Positions 1 to 11,674 of a stretch of DNA of 64,000 nt are shown one piece after another. The notes below the pieces were generated by a model that worked only from the letters and a program-made list of their open reading frames with translations, did not search any database and was not told where the DNA came from. Each line of letters starts with the position of its first letter. The first letter of the stretch is position 1. Made by a program: the position numbers and the translations under genes. The stretch is from Cercis canadensis (taxonomy: Eukaryota > Streptophyta > Magnoliopsida > Fabales > Fabaceae). The stretch spans positions 437,127 to 501,126 of the forward strand of contig QAOA01005753.1 in assembly GCA_003255065.1 (NCBI GenBank), given 5' to 3'.

Positions 1-954
1 CATTAAAAAAATAATTTTTTATTCTAAATCAATAATTTAAATGCATGTGATATATACACGACTCTTTAAACATTAAAATTAACTCTTACAATAAGATTAA
101 ATAGTAATTTTATATATATATAAAAAAAAAAAAAAAAATCTTCAACTTATAAGGTATTTGCTCTGGACATGCCCCATTCCACCCCAATTTTCAGATTCCC
201 TAATCACGACACTTTCAGATTATGTTTGAAATTGAAGACTCACGAACAAGAAGGTGCCTCCCTTTGAGTCTTTATGTTAAAATGTAAAAAAATGTTTTGG
301 TAGATTACAGATATAAAGCTACTAATAATGCCATGATGTCCAAAAAGTATGACGATTGGATAGTATAATTTGGATTAGTTTGGTTTGCTACTTTTGCATG
401 TTTGTTGTTACCTGAGACAATATTGTAATCAAAATAACATTTTAGATAGCATTCCAGGAGTGGGACAGGATTGGCTAGCAAGAAATGTTATACTTGAAAA
501 GAAGTTTGATTATAGAGATTACAAACTATTGTATTTAAGCTAGAAAGCACTGAAATGCCAGATTTTTCTACTGTACCCGTTTTGAGTACGCTTCTAAAAC
601 ACGAAATACATCTCTTTCACCAAAACGCTCACTTTTCTCTTTTTTTATTTTTTATTTTGCATTTTGAAACGCGTCGTTTTGTCCCAAAAACCCCTATGAA
701 ACATGCTGTTGGCTGCCAGTTAGTGGAACAACACCATTTTGGAAAAGCTGAAAACCCGGTCATGCAAAACGACGTCGTTTCACATAAGTGACAATTCCAC
801 ATATGCCAGAAACGACGCCGTTTTTCAACTAAGCCTTTTCTTCTCCATTCTTCTCCCCAAAATCACAGCAAATGCAGAACATTTTAGAAAATTGAAAATT
901 CCTCCTCCTTCTTCTCAGTCTACAGCAGCTGCTCCTTTTACATTACTCAACCAA
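1..954. other. AT-rich spacer, no gene seen
   Basis: No coding region is supported here. The short open frames at 555-975 show no recognisable domain. Three related CG-rich palindromic motifs of the form AAACG(A)CGYCGTTT lie within 160 bp, at about 667-682, 767-781 and 809-824. Motifs of this type are common near plant promoters, but no downstream host gene is visible; the next coding sequence is a transposase remnant. Confidence 0.5.
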
Positions 955-1740
955 AGTGAAGGGTGTGAGGATTGAAAGCTTTGAAGGTTATTTTGTGACC
1001 ACCTTTGGGGTTATGTGGAATCATCATCTAATGCTAAAAAAGAAGGGACTCCTCTTTGGGGTTATGTGACTATTATTGATCATGAAAATAGAAAGAGTGG
1101 TGAGACTAAAAATTAGCAATGAAATTTTTCAAGAAACATATACTAGGGTTGGGCACTATTTGTTGAGAATTTCTAGATTGGGTATACAAGGGTGCCCCAA
1201 TGTGACTAGTGAGAATATAGCATCAATGAAGGTTATGATTGAGGTAGCTGAAGTTAGAAAAAAAAAAACCAAGGAAGTTTCATTACCTCCTAGTCTTAGT
1301 CCTATGGTTGAGGAATCAATTAAGGAAAATAAAAGAAGGGCTATTGGTCCTCTTGAAAAAGCTTTTAACCAATGAATTAGAGAACAAATTAAGTCTAAAA
1401 TTGCAAGGATGTTTTATTCAAATAGTTTGTCTTTTAATCTTACACGTAATCCTCATTACATAAATGTATTTCAAATGTGTACAAACAACATTATTTCTGG
1501 TTTTGTGCCTCCTGGTTATAATGCATTAAGAACTACTTTGTTGCAAAGAGAGAGAGCAAATGTTGAGAGATTAATGCTACCAATTAAAGAGACTTGGAAG
1601 GAGAAGGGGTTAAGCATAGTGAGTGATGGGTGGACTGATGTTCAAAGGAGGCCACTAATTAAGTTTATAGTTGTTTCTGATGATGGTCCTATGTTTTTGA
1701 AAGCTATTGATGGGTCTGCAGAATATAAAGATAAAAATTA
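955..1740 (+). pseudogene. hAT transposase remnant, 5' part (BED zinc finger and start of core)
   Basis: This is the N-terminal part of a plant hAT transposase, broken by frameshifts and stops. A BED-type region is read across frames at about 1045-1220, with PLWGYVTI, then YTRVGHYLL and GIQGCPNV, matching the family pattern of a Trp/Tyr lead, an RV-HLL segment and a final Cys. The 1409-1741 frame holds the conserved block YNALRTTLL followed by GLSIVSDGWTDVQRRPL (DUF659-type region with the first catalytic Asp). The frame runs to EYKDKN and stops only because a MULE is inserted at 1741. The same reading resumes at 12605 with YIAQLL. Outer terminal repeats of this element were not found. It is not functional. 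Confidence 0.8.
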
Positions 1741-2057
1741 GAAAAAAAAGTCCAAAAAACCCCCTGAACTATGCACTGGGTACGCTTTACCCCCAAAACT
1801 TTAAAAACGTAGGAAAGACCTCTTTCAACTATTTAAATGTGTGATTTACCCTTAAAAGCCACATGGACATTCATTAATGGTCGAAAATAATCACATGCCA
1901 TGCACGTGGTTAAATGCCTAATTTCCCACATAGAAATAAGATTAAGTGGATATGTGAGAGGCATGTGCTCACTTAAACACGTTCTTCCTTCTCTCTCCTC
2001 AATGGTGCTTCTGAATTGGGGATATTTTGTGAAATCCCTAGAAACTGAATTGGGAAC
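1741..2057 (+). repeat. MULE-1 left terminal inverted repeat
   Basis: About 317 bp that match the reverse complement of 12306-12604, with scattered substitutions and small indels. Shared landmarks are the CCCCCTGAACTATGCA block, the ATTCATTAATGG block and the GAAACTGAATTGGG block at the inner edge. Confidence 0.9.
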
Positions 2058-2157
2058 CCCATTGCTAGATTGAAAAAGGTCATAGAAGAAGGAATTGGAG
2101 CCCGAACCTTGGGAGTTTTAATTGTCATAACATTTTTAAGCTTGTTCGAAGTGATTA

Positions 2158-2517
2158 ATGTCTTCTGGCATTGTTGATCTTAGAGAGACATTTGGAATTT
2201 ATGGTGAAGACATGCAAAGATGCTACTGTAATATTCCATGTCGTATGCAAATTTCTTGGACTAAGAAGAACCCAGGCAGGAGATTTTTTGGGTATAGTAT
2301 ATATGGGTCAAGTAATGCTTGTAATTACTTCTGTTGGTATGATCCTCATGTGAGTAAGATATAAGAAAAACTGGTGAATTCTTTAGTGAAGAAGAACAGG
2401 GAACTTATAGAGGAGCTGAAATTGGAAAAATATAATGTAAAGAAGTTGTGTTTGATGCTTGTAATAACATGGATAATAGGCTTTGGATTAGTGATTAAAA
2501 AAAAAAAAAAAGGTTGA
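2158..2517 (+). pseudogene. GRF-type zinc-finger protein carried by MULE-1 (one internal stop)
   Basis: The reading frame starts at ATG 2158 and encodes a GRF zinc finger: CYCNIPC at residues 22-28, then KNPGRRFFGYSIY, then CNYFCWYDP near residue 60. The Cys pairs and the NPGRRF core are family hallmarks. A TAA at 2362 interrupts it, but the same frame stays open to 2515 and encodes a charged, probably coiled-coil segment (KKNRELIEELKLEKYN) and then a hydrophobic stretch, LCLMLVITWIIGFGLVI, that could span a membrane. GRF finger, coil and C-terminal membrane segment match small plant proteins of the At4g04775-like type. GRF domains bind nucleic acid in other proteins; the role here is unknown. 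It is convergent with the MULE transposase. Confidence 0.72.
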
Positions 2518-3643
2518 TGTAGCATAGCTGGTGTGTTTCACATTTGCTGGTGTAATATGTTATTTATTTTAAATGCTATTATTCATGATATTATTATGTA
2601 CCCAGGCTATGAAAATGAATTGATATGTTTTGTTCATAAAGTTTGTTTACAGCTTGAATCACCTAAGTGGCTGGTCTTTGATATAAGCAATTTAAAAACA
2701 CATGCCACATAAAACACTTAGCAGCTATGAGTTTTGGCTGAGTTATGAGCAAGTAATCAATATTTGCTGGTGTATGGCTATGAGTTTTGAGTAACCAAAT
2801 TGCCAGTGAGCAACCAATATTTGCTGTCAATTGCTACTTTCCACATAATTTAAATGTAACAAAATTTGCTAACACATAAGCAACTGACATAGCAAGTAAG
2901 ACATAATGGTTACTGATGCTGCTAGCATCCTAATCATGGACAACACATATTGAAACATATATTGCAATAGCACATGGTAGACACAAGCACTATCCACCAA
3001 ACCAGAAAATAAAACCAAAATTCAACAATAAAACTTGTATTCACCAATAAAATCATAATGGAGCAACAAAACCAAAATTCAATAGTAAAACTAGATTTCA
3101 ATCATAAGACCAGAATCCTGTTAGCAAACCAGAATTGAACAATAAAACCAGAATGAAGCAGTCAAACCAGAATTCTGTTTGAAAAACCATAATGGAGCAA
3201 TAAGACCTAGAATTCGAAAATAAAACCAGATTTCAATCATAAGACCAGAATTCTGTCAACAAACCAGAATTGAACAATAAAACCATTATAATTAATGGCA
3301 AATCTTGCATAATCAGAATTCAACAATAGAATTAGCCATATAATGGCAATGTTATTGAGCATTTATATGGATAAAAAAAAAGTACATCATGTTATATTGA
3401 ATTGCAACTGGCTAAGATGAATGGCCACAACTGGCTCACAACGGGCTAAAAACATTGAAAAATATTACATATTGTGGGACCATAACAGCATGCCCAACCA
3501 AACACCTCAAAAGGCACAATACGAATGTCATTTTCTAAAAAGACTTGTCCCTGACAATAAGTGGACCACAATTGGCCTACCACATTTGCTACTTACCCTT
3601 TCCTCTAGATTCTCTCATGTGATTATCATCTGTCATTGATGCT
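2518..3643. repeat. MULE-1 interior: AT-rich with degenerate tandem words
   Basis: No coding sequence is supported. Between about 2997 and 3330 a degenerate unit built around AAACCAGAATTCAACAATAA recurs many times with variable spacing. The sequence to its right, up to the copia insertion at 3644, continues at 8661 once the copia element is removed. Confidence 0.5.
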
Positions 3644-4059
3644 TGAAAGAATTCAGAAGTGAAGAAGAGATGCTTGATGAAGGATCAAAGATCAGAGAAG
3701 CAATCACACAGTAATCGCTTCGACAGAAAATGTAAATTCTGCAGAAACCATTATGCAGAAGAAAGAAAAACTGAAGAAAAAGCAAAGAGAAATTTGACGG
3801 TAAACTTAAGATCTAATCTTGATTCTGAAGAAAAATGAATTACTTGATTAATCAATTACAAGTTAACAATACATTATATAGGCATATGCTGGTGTACAGC
3901 TCAACCATTAAGAAGAATCGAATAATTGATTCAAAGCTAGCAAAATAACTAACTCTCTGACTAACTTTGGCTATTAACATCAGCATTGACTTGACTTGTT
4001 GACATGGCTTTGACACCTAAGATCAACCTCCATCATCCACTTTTGATACAGGTTTAACA
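3644..4059 (-). repeat. copia 3' LTR
   Basis: 416 bp, matching 8233-8655 with scattered substitutions. Ends are TG...CA. It is the 3' LTR because the polypurine tract abuts it on the internal side (4060-4071) and the RNase H frame runs into it. Confidence 0.92.
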
Positions 4060-4424
4060 TCCCCCCTCAAACTTAGTGTGCTAGGCCAAACAGTGAGTTT
4101 GTGTCTATTGGATAGGAAGGCCTTTGTAGACAATGGTTTAGTAAGGACATCAGCTAATTTAGTTGAGGAAGGAACATGACAGAGCTTCAGAGTTTTGTTG
4201 AGTAATAGATCTCGAACAAAATGACATGCAATCTCAATATGCTTGGTGCGAGCATGAAGAACTGGATTGGCAGCAAGGAATGTGGCACTGAGATTGTCAC
4301 ACAGCAGCACAGGTAGAGATGGCAAGGCAAAATGAAGTTCCTTCAATAAAGATTTCAGCCACATAAGTTCAGAGGTGGCATTGGCAAGTGCTCGATATTC
4401 AACTTCAGTGCTTGAACAAGCCAC
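4023..4424 (-). pseudogene. copia RNase H region
   Basis: Open frame of 133 codons with the copia RNase H signature: ACSSTEVEYRAL at the start, LLCDNLSATFLAANPV in the middle, then ARTKHIEIACHFVRDL and the final LADVLTKPL. The C-terminal tail reads into the 3' LTR. It is separated from the RT frames by stops and is part of a dead polyprotein. Confidence 0.9.
4060..4071 (-). other. copia polypurine tract
   Basis: On the minus strand this reads GTTTGAGGGGGGA directly before the 3' LTR, the expected plus-strand primer for retrotransposon replication. Confidence 0.8.
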
Positions 4425-4522
4425 TACCTTTTGCTTGCTAGAGGACTATGAAATGAAAGAAAAGCCAAGGAAGATGGCATGTCCACTAGTGATACACCTG
4501 TCATCAGGACAGCCAGCCCAAT

Positions 4523-5305
4523 CTAAGTGAGAGTAGGCCACCAAGGGTATGACTGGCATTTGGACAGAGTAATACCATAGGAAACGGTGCCTTTAAGATA
4601 CTTGAGCACTCTCTTAGCTACTTGAAGATGCACATCAGTAGGTGCACTCATAAACTGACATAGTTTATTTACAGAGAAGGCTATATCAGGTCTGGTTATA
4701 GTGCAGTATTGAAGGGTCCCCACCAAGCTCTTATAGACCAAAGGCTGAGGCAAGCATTGACCATCTGTTTGAGAGAGCACTTAAGAGCTTATCATAGGTG
4801 TAGGGGCTGGTTTGGCATTCTCCAAGCCTGCTCGATGAAGCAAATAAGAGATGTACTTTGTTTGAGAGAGATGCAAGTGTTGAGAGGTTCTAAAGGTCTC
4901 AATACCCAAGAAATAGTGCAGAGATCCCAAGTCCTTCAAAGAGAAAGCAGTGCTGAGAGAAGTCACTAGTGACTTGATGAAAGAGAGACTGGATCCAGTG
5001 AGGATAATATCATCCACATATACCATAAGGTAAAGGATCACTGATGCAGAGGTAAACACAAATAAGTAGTTATCTGAAATGGTGCATTTGAACCCCCAAG
5101 CAAGCAGTGTGAGCTTGAGTTTGGTAAACCAAGCTCTAAGAGCTTGTTTGAGTCCATATAAGGCCTTCTTCAACTTGCAAACATATTGAGGCACAGAAGG
5201 ATCCTTAAATCCTGGTGGCTGCTTCATGAACACTTCCTCATGTAAGTCACCATTCAAGAATGTATTGTTAACATCCAATTGTTGCAGAGGCCAATTATGA
5301 GACAA
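4523..5305 (-). pseudogene. copia reverse transcriptase region
   Basis: Two consecutive open segments (4781-5305 and 4523-4780) encode the copia RT. Visible motifs are QLDVNNTFLNGDL (family form DV.NAFL.GDL), PPGFKDP, KALYGLKQALRAW, the catalytic YVDDIILTG and LGSLHYFLGIE. The second segment gives YKSLVGTLQYCTITRPDIAF and VAKRVLKYLKGT, the RT-RNase H connection. Stops separate it from the integrase and RNase H frames. Confidence 0.92.
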
Positions 5306-5403
5306 AGCAATGGTGAGGACTATTCAAATGGTTGTTGGTTTAACAACTGGACTAAAAATCTCAAAGAAATCAATACCATAAGTCTGAGTGAAACCTTTAG
5401 CCA

Positions 5404-5990
5404 CTAACCGAGCCTTATACCTCTCCACAGAGCCATTTGAATGATACTTGAGTTTATAAACCCATTTGCAGCTAACCACATTTTTATCAAGAGGGCATGG
5501 AACAAGTTCCCAAGTCTGATTGGCTTGTAATGCTTGAAATTCCTACTGCATAGCTGCAATCCACTCAGAGGATTTGCTAGCTTGATGAAATGTAGAGGGT
5601 TCTGCAGTAACAAAAGCATAAGTTGTAGTGAAAACTCATGGCTTGAAAATGCCATTTTGGCTAATGGTAACCATTCTAGTAAGAGCCACAACTGGAGCAT
5701 CAGAAATAGGTAGGGAATTCAGAGAAGTACTACCAGAAGGAGAAGGCTCAGGTGAAAGGGATGCATATAAAATAGCATCTATATTTATGACAGTAACCTG
5801 CTGAGGAGAGGAATTGGCACTCTAAGGAGAATTAGACACAGTGATGCTAGAAACAGGAGGCAGAACCACAGGAAGTAAGATTGAGAAGGTTTAGCAGTAG
5901 TAGAAGTAGGTGGAGACTAAAAGGGAAACACCATTTCAGCAAACACTACATGTCGAGACACATAGATGCATTTAGAAGTCATATCCAGAC
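5404..5990 (-). pseudogene. copia spacer between integrase and RT, degraded
   Basis: This stretch lies where the integrase C-terminus and RT N-terminus should be. Read across several frames on the minus strand it shows copia-like fragments, but no long correct frame survives. The 98-codon frame at 5404-5700 is largely out of register with the polyprotein. Confidence 0.5.
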
Positions 5991-6020
5991 ATAAAAAACA
6001 TTTGTGCTTACTACTGTACC

Positions 6021-6563
6021 CTAAGAAACAACAAGTAGCAGACCTGGGTTCAAGCTTATGGTGGCAATATAGCCTGAGAAAGGAAAACACATACACCCAA
6101 AGGTTTTGAGGTGAATCATGTCAGGTGTCTTTTGATACAAAAGTTGATAAGGAGATTTGTGTGCTAACACTGCAGTAGGTAACCTGTTAATCAAGTACAT
6201 TATTGTTTGAAAAGCAAATGGCCAATATGAAGTAGGAATGCCTGCAGTAGTAAGTAATGATAAGCCAGTTTCTACTACATGCCTATTCTTTCGTTCAACT
6301 AAGTCATTTTGTTGGGGAGTGTAAGGACATGAAAACCTATGAGTGATTCCCAATGAGTTGACCAGTTGAGCAGAGGCAACAAATTCCCCTTCAAAATCTG
6401 ATTGAAGAACTTTGATTTTACTGTCAAATTGTCTCTTAACCATGACTAAAAAACTTTGAAACATGACTAAAGCCTCATATTTTGATTTCAGTAAGTAAAT
6501 CCAGGAAAAAATGACTGCAATCATCAATAAGTAAAAGAAAGTAACATGCTCCATTAATAGCAC
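6021..6563 (-). pseudogene. copia integrase core
   Basis: Open segment of 180 codons. It contains the second and third parts of the DDE integrase core: KVLQSDFEGEF (catalytic Asp), then GITHRFSCPYTPQQN and LVERKNRHVVETGL (catalytic Glu), 35 residues apart as the family requires. The downstream YWPFAFQTIMYLINRLP is also typical. The N-terminal zinc-binding part lies in the preceding frame (6580-7251). Confidence 0.92.
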
Positions 6564-6579
6564 AGCAAGAAGGAGAGCC

Positions 6580-7251
6580 CTATAAGTCCATATGTATCAA
6601 ATCAAAAGGCTTTACTGATGTAGTTACAGATTTGGCAAAAGGAAGTTTATGGCTTTTGGCCAATTTATAAGAACTGCATATAAGAGATGTACTTAATGGA
6701 AAATGAGGAAAATTACATTGGGTCATAACCCTATTTATGACATCAATTACAGGATGTCCTAACCTATTATGCCATAGTTGTAGTTTTGAGGCATTTTTAT
6801 TGGAATTCAAACTAAAAACTTGAAAAACCTTTTGTAAACCAGAAATAGAATCTCTGTCAGCAACAACTCGAGACATAACCTTGTATAAACCTTGGTCAAG
6901 CCTTCCTTGGAGCAACACCTCTTTGGTTGTCTGGTCCTTCACAAGAAAGTAAGAAGGATGAAACTCCACAAAAGCATGATTATCTTTGCATAACCTTTGG
7001 ACACTAACCAAGTTAGCATTAATTTTAGGAACATGAAGAACATTCTTGAGTAATAAAGATTTCTTAGATGCTAGAAGAGAAGTTAATCTTGTGTTAAGCA
7101 CAGATAGAGTCTTACCATTGCCCATAGTAACACCTTCTTCTCCAACGAAAGGATTATGTAATGCTAAGTTGCCAAGATCTGCTGTCACATAATGGGTGGC
7201 CCAAGTATCAAGAAACCATGGAATGTCTTCTGCAGTGCCTGAGGTAGCCAT
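6580..7251 (-). pseudogene. copia protease and pre-integrase region, active-site Gly lost
   Basis: 223 codons. The retropepsin motif is WFLDTWATHYVTADL where the family has LDTGATHHVT: the catalytic Asp and Thr remain but the essential Gly is Trp. MGNGKTLSV follows as in copia proteases. The pre-integrase zinc region is LWHNRLGHPVIDVI. The end (PFDLIHMDL) leads into the integrase core with its first Asp. Confidence 0.9.
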
Positions 7252-7319
7252 CAGGGCTTGTGGATCTTAATTTTATGTACCATGACTAGTAGCAGATTTC
7301 GGTTGGAAGTTATTATCAA

Positions 7320-8213
7320 ACCCGTGCTACCAATTAGAGGCCATATGACCATGTTTGTGACAAATTTGACACTGTGGTCTATTGCTATTTCCAGGTTTGA
7401 AGTTATTCTTGAACTGATTTCCCTGATTTAGAAGGATCTAGGTGGTGCATTTGGATGTTCATTCGGAGAACCATGATTACCATGAGAGTTATTGTTGAAT
7501 CTTTTCTTTCCTGTAGATGGATTGAACAGTGCAGCATTTGCTTGCATCAACACTTGCTCATCCATAGATTTTTGCCTTTCAAGCCTTCCTTTGAAAGTAA
7601 GAAGGTGGCTTTGCAATGCTTCAATGGAGATAGACTTAAGACTGAGAGGTGCCACAATTAGATTGTATTCCGGGCCTAGATCACTCAAAATTGCCATAAC
7701 TTGGTCATCTTGAGTCACTGTTTCTCCTATTGCTCAAAGGTTATCACAGATGCTTCGAACTTTCATCATATACTCCCAAATTCCAAGATTTCCTTTTCTT
7801 GTTGTCTGCAACTTTAGCTTCAATTCCATGACTCTTGCTCGTGAATAAGAAGCAAAGCTTTTTGCAAGTGATTTCCAAATCTCAAATGTTGTGTTGTATG
7901 TCATGATTTGCTCAGTCAATGAAGAGTAAATCCAACTCATAACTAGATGATTCTACCTCTGCCACAATGTGTAGTCAGAGTTCAAAGTCAAATTTCTAGT
8001 GGACGAATCTTGAAGAAATTTCTCTGGACAGAATCGAGATCCATCAAGAATCCCTTCATAGCCATTCACAATCACAATATTAAGAAGTTGATTGCACCAT
8101 ATCAAGTAATTGCTTCGATCAAGCTTGATTGTTAAGGATTGACCGAACATTGGAAGCTGGGAATTTCCATAACCATGAAATGACTCCACAGAGCTTGAAC
8201 TATGATTCGCCAT
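7320..8213 (-). pseudogene. copia gag region
   Basis: Gag is spread over three broken frames: 7953-8213, 7734-7940 and 7428-7718, with a zinc knuckle near 7330-7375. The start is ATG at 8213 (MANHSSSSVESF); upstream in-frame codons come from LTR and primer-site sequence. Typical copia gag text follows: LDRSNYLIWCNQLL, then SLTEQIMTYNTTFEIWKSL and TRKGNLGIWEYMMKV, then ILSDLGPEYNLIV. The knuckle reads CQICHKHGHMASNW, with the last Cys replaced by Trp. Confidence 0.88.
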
Positions 8214-8220
8214 TACAGGA

Positions 8221-8232
8221 GCTCTGATACCA
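8221..8232 (-). other. copia primer binding site (tRNA-iMet type)
   Basis: On the minus strand this reads TGGTATCAGAGC immediately inside the 5' LTR, complementary to the 3' end of initiator methionine tRNA. It fixes the element's orientation. Confidence 0.92.
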
Positions 8233-8655
8233 TGAAAGAATTCAAAAGTGAAGAAGAGATGCTTGATGAAGGACATCAGAGAAGCAATCACACAGTAATC
8301 ACTTAGACAGAAAATGTAAATTATGCATAAACCATTATGCAAAAGACAGAAAAACTAAAGAAAGAGTAGAGAGAATTTTGAGGGTAAACTTCAGATTTAA
8401 TCTTGATTTTGAAGAAAAATGAATTACTTGATTAATCAATTACAAGTTAACAATACATTATATAGGCATATACTAGTGTACAGCTCAGCCATTAAGAAGA
8501 ATCAAATAACTGATTCAAAGCTAGCAAAATAACTAACTCTCTAACTAACTTTGACTATTAACATTAGCATTGACTTGACTTGCTGACATGGCTACTGACG
8601 TGGCTTTGACACCTAAGATCAACCTCCATCATCCACTTCTGATACAGGTTTAACA
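8233..8655 (-). repeat. copia 5' LTR
   Basis: 423 bp partner of 3644-4059. A small direct duplication (ACTGACGTGGCT) near the right end explains most of the length difference. It abuts the tRNA-iMet primer site. Confidence 0.92.
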
Positions 8656-8929
8656 ATGCTTGTCCAATGGGTGGTTGTGTCATAAAGACTCTTTCACCAG
8701 ACGCTCTTGTATGCCTTCTTGAACCTTGTGCATTAAGTGGTTATGTAATAGCAACACTTGCTTGACTTTGTGATTGTCCTGCACATGAGGGATTGACAGC
8801 ACTTGATTCACTCTCGGCATTCTTGGCTCCTAACTTTTTTCTTTTGCCAATTTGGGCTCAAAAAAAGGAATTCAATATCAGGAAAAATACAACATAACTA
8901 TTCAATTATATTTCAACATTAGATCACTC

Positions 8930-11674
8930 ACAGGATTTATAGTTGTAGACTTCTTCTTATATATCCTTCTATTGGAGTTGACAGGTCCTTTGCAAGTGTG
9001 AGTGTTATGGTCAAACTGGCCACAGTTTCCAGATTTCATCCATGTTCCAACTCTACTCATCTTGGTAGCATTTGGGGGCTCATCAGCTGCTCTCTTTCTA
9101 TTCTTTCAAGGTCTATTTGTAAGATTTCTGCCTATTGGAGGCAATACAGGCTCATACTCAGCACTTGGCCATTCATCCTCACCAAGTACAGGGTTAATCA
9201 TAACCCTATATGTTTTTAAGAATGTCTCTTGTGAAATATGAATCAACATACATTTTTTGTTGTTCTCTTTGTGCATAGATACACTTAACAACATGTCCAC
9301 ATGACACCCTTGTAATGTCCCAAACCCTACATGAACATGATGATCTGGCCACCAAATCCACAACTCTCCTCTCACCTTGCCAAATTATCCACCTCAAACT
9401 TGCCATCTCCATTCATATGACATATACAGTTAATGGCCTCTGACTTGGATCTTTCAAGCTATGCTGCAATTCTTGGACAAATTGTACCAGTATAGCTTAA
9501 CATCCCTATTTTCTTTGTTGCAAATCTTCTCATTAACAATTTTCTAATAGTCTTCATCATTGTTATGATGGGTTTGTCCCTTGCATGCAACACATATGAA
9601 TTAAATGTCTCTAACATATTATTTTGCAATGCTGTTGACTTTACCCTTGAACTGAATGCATGCCTTGATCATGTTCTTGGATATTTATTTGCTGGGAAAT
9701 TTGCAGCATGATCATTTAGTTGGCGAAGCTCTCCCATATGAAACTTGAAGTCTGCTAGTGTTGTTGACCTGGCAGCATTCCACAGACAGGTTTTAAGTGC
9801 TTGACCTTTATACTTCACTTAAAATTGGCATACAAATGTCTAACACAGAATCTGTGTTCAACCACCATCTCAGTCAACACCTCTTTCATGCCTTATATAT
9901 TGAAACAGTTAAACACATATACACTTATAATATGAACTTAAAGCAAGTTTAAATAGCAGATATAGAAAACCAAACTAAGTAGAACAAGTCATTACCTTTT
10001 GTTGGTCAAACATGAAGATCCAGCCATGTTCACTGGCAAGTCCAATATCAGCTATCAATAGCTCTAAGAACCACTCTCATGTCTCCTTCACCTTTGCTTC
10101 ACATGCTGCATATACAATAAGAAATATGTTGTCATTTGCATCCTTCCCTACAGCAGCCAATAACATGCCACACATCTCTGCTTTAAGGAAGCATCCATCT
10201 AGATGTATGAGAAGCCTGTAGAATTTAAACCCTCTCTTGGTAGCATCTAAACAAACATACAGTCTTTGAAAATGCCTATTTTTCACTTTCACTTTCATTG
10301 TAGAACCTAGATTATATAGCAAGATTGTTGCACAGTACCTCCATAATAAAGCATATTGCTTTTTGTACGTGCCTTCCAACTTCTGTTTTGCAGATTTCTT
10401 GGCTTTGTACACTTTATTTATGAAAGTCTCATTCTCCCATTTCTCCTTGTTATCTCGAATATGCTCCTCGTATTTCCTAGCTAGCCAAGCAAATTTTTAT
10501 TTTCTATTGTTGTTTTCCTAGGCACAATCATTATGCTCCTGATTTGCCCATGACTTTATTTGAAAAGTACCGCCTTCTTGGTTCTTTGAAGCAGGCATCT
10601 TCCAACCACACTTCCTTTTGCACTGAACAATTATTCTTGTTGCCTCATTTTTCATATATATAAAGTCAATACTATTCTCTATGCAATATTGTTTCAAGGC
10701 ATCCCTAAAAAACCTAAAGTTGGTAAACTTCATACCAACTTGGAGCCTTATTCTCGTCTTCATATCACTATGGTGGTTAAACTCTGGGTGTCTGTCTTTC
10801 TTGGGCTGATCACTATCTTCCTTATCTGGGCTATATAAGACATCATTGTCATCATAATCACTCTAGGTCTCACCATCATGATCTAGCACAACATTGGGCC
10901 TTGGCACTTCTCCCACTTTCTCACCACTTTGGCCTTGGGTCTCATCCTTAGCCTCACCACTTAGGCCTTAGGCCTTAGCCTCTGTCTCTGCCTAACCACT
11001 TGGGCCAACTTCATTCAAAGGCCCAGTATCTCCTTTATCCGCAGACATCCTACTTATATCTTCCTCATTGCCACCCTTACCAGATTCTTTATATCACTAT
11101 CAACGAAATCACAGTCATATAAATTCACTTCCTCATCATTATCCTCATCCTGCCACTCATCAGCCTCACCAAACAAGTCCTCATCCCCCCTCTCATCATT
11201 ATGTTCATTCCTCATAGGTTCAGTTGTTTCACTCCTCTCTCATCAGCAGAAAAAAACATGAGGTTCAGCTATTTCACTCCCCCACTCATCAGCAATCCAA
11301 TCATGAGGTTCAACTGTTAGTTTCAAGGACTCCTCACTGACTACAAGTTTGTCCACATGGTGCTCAACAAATAATTGTAACACCATATTCATTATGTTCC
11401 CTATGTTGTTCAAAATGCATCTCACATCCTTATCAGTTAGAAAAGGCTTAATCCTATCCTCAAAACTCTCATCCTTGAACTTATACCACACAAACTCAGC
11501 ATTTTCATACCCTTCTTCAATTATATGTTTACTCAAATGTGTTACAAACAAGTAATCAACATCAAAATCATCTATTCTTTTCTTAACCCTACCTTCATAT
11601 CTCATGGAGAGAAAATACCTAAGTGCCTCTCTATAATACAACTCAAATCTAGTATAATTCATGTTGTAATACAA
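8930..11674 (-). pseudogene. MULE-1 MuDR-type transposase, decayed
   Basis: A plant MuDR transposase read in pieces from right to left. 11243-11674 is the N-terminal PB1-like region (YEGRVKKRIDDFDVDYLF, EEGYENAEFVWYKF, QLFVEHHVDKLVV). 10518-10763 is the MuDR domain (VGMKFTNFRFFRDALKQY, VQCKRKCGWKMPASK). 10077-10412 is the start of the DDE core (FQRLYVCLDATKRGF, LIHLDGCFLKAEMCG with the first catalytic Asp, LLAAVGKDANDNIFLIVYA). 9206-9412 holds the SWIM zinc finger (CSCRVWDITRVSCGHVVKC), with YEPVLPPIGR in the neighbouring frame. Near 8960-9030 is a zinc knuckle NCGQFDHNTHTC lacking its first Cys. Stops and frameshifts throughout, and loss of the middle of the DDE core around 9450-10010, make it non-functional. 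Confidence 0.9.

Larger units (their letters stand above)
3644..8655 (-). mobile_element. Ty1/copia LTR retrotransposon inserted in MULE-1
   Basis: A complete but inactive 5.0-kb element on the minus strand. LTRs at 3644-4059 and 8233-8655 both run TGAAAGAATTC...TTTAACA. A perfect 5-bp target duplication ATGCT flanks it at 3639-3643 and 8656-8660. On the minus strand the order is 5' LTR, primer binding site, gag, protease, integrase, reverse transcriptase, RNase H, polypurine tract, 3' LTR. Integrase before RT places it in Ty1/copia. The polyprotein is broken by many stops and frameshifts, and the LTRs have visibly diverged (including 12-bp and 5-bp indels), so it is an old insertion. Confidence 0.95.
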
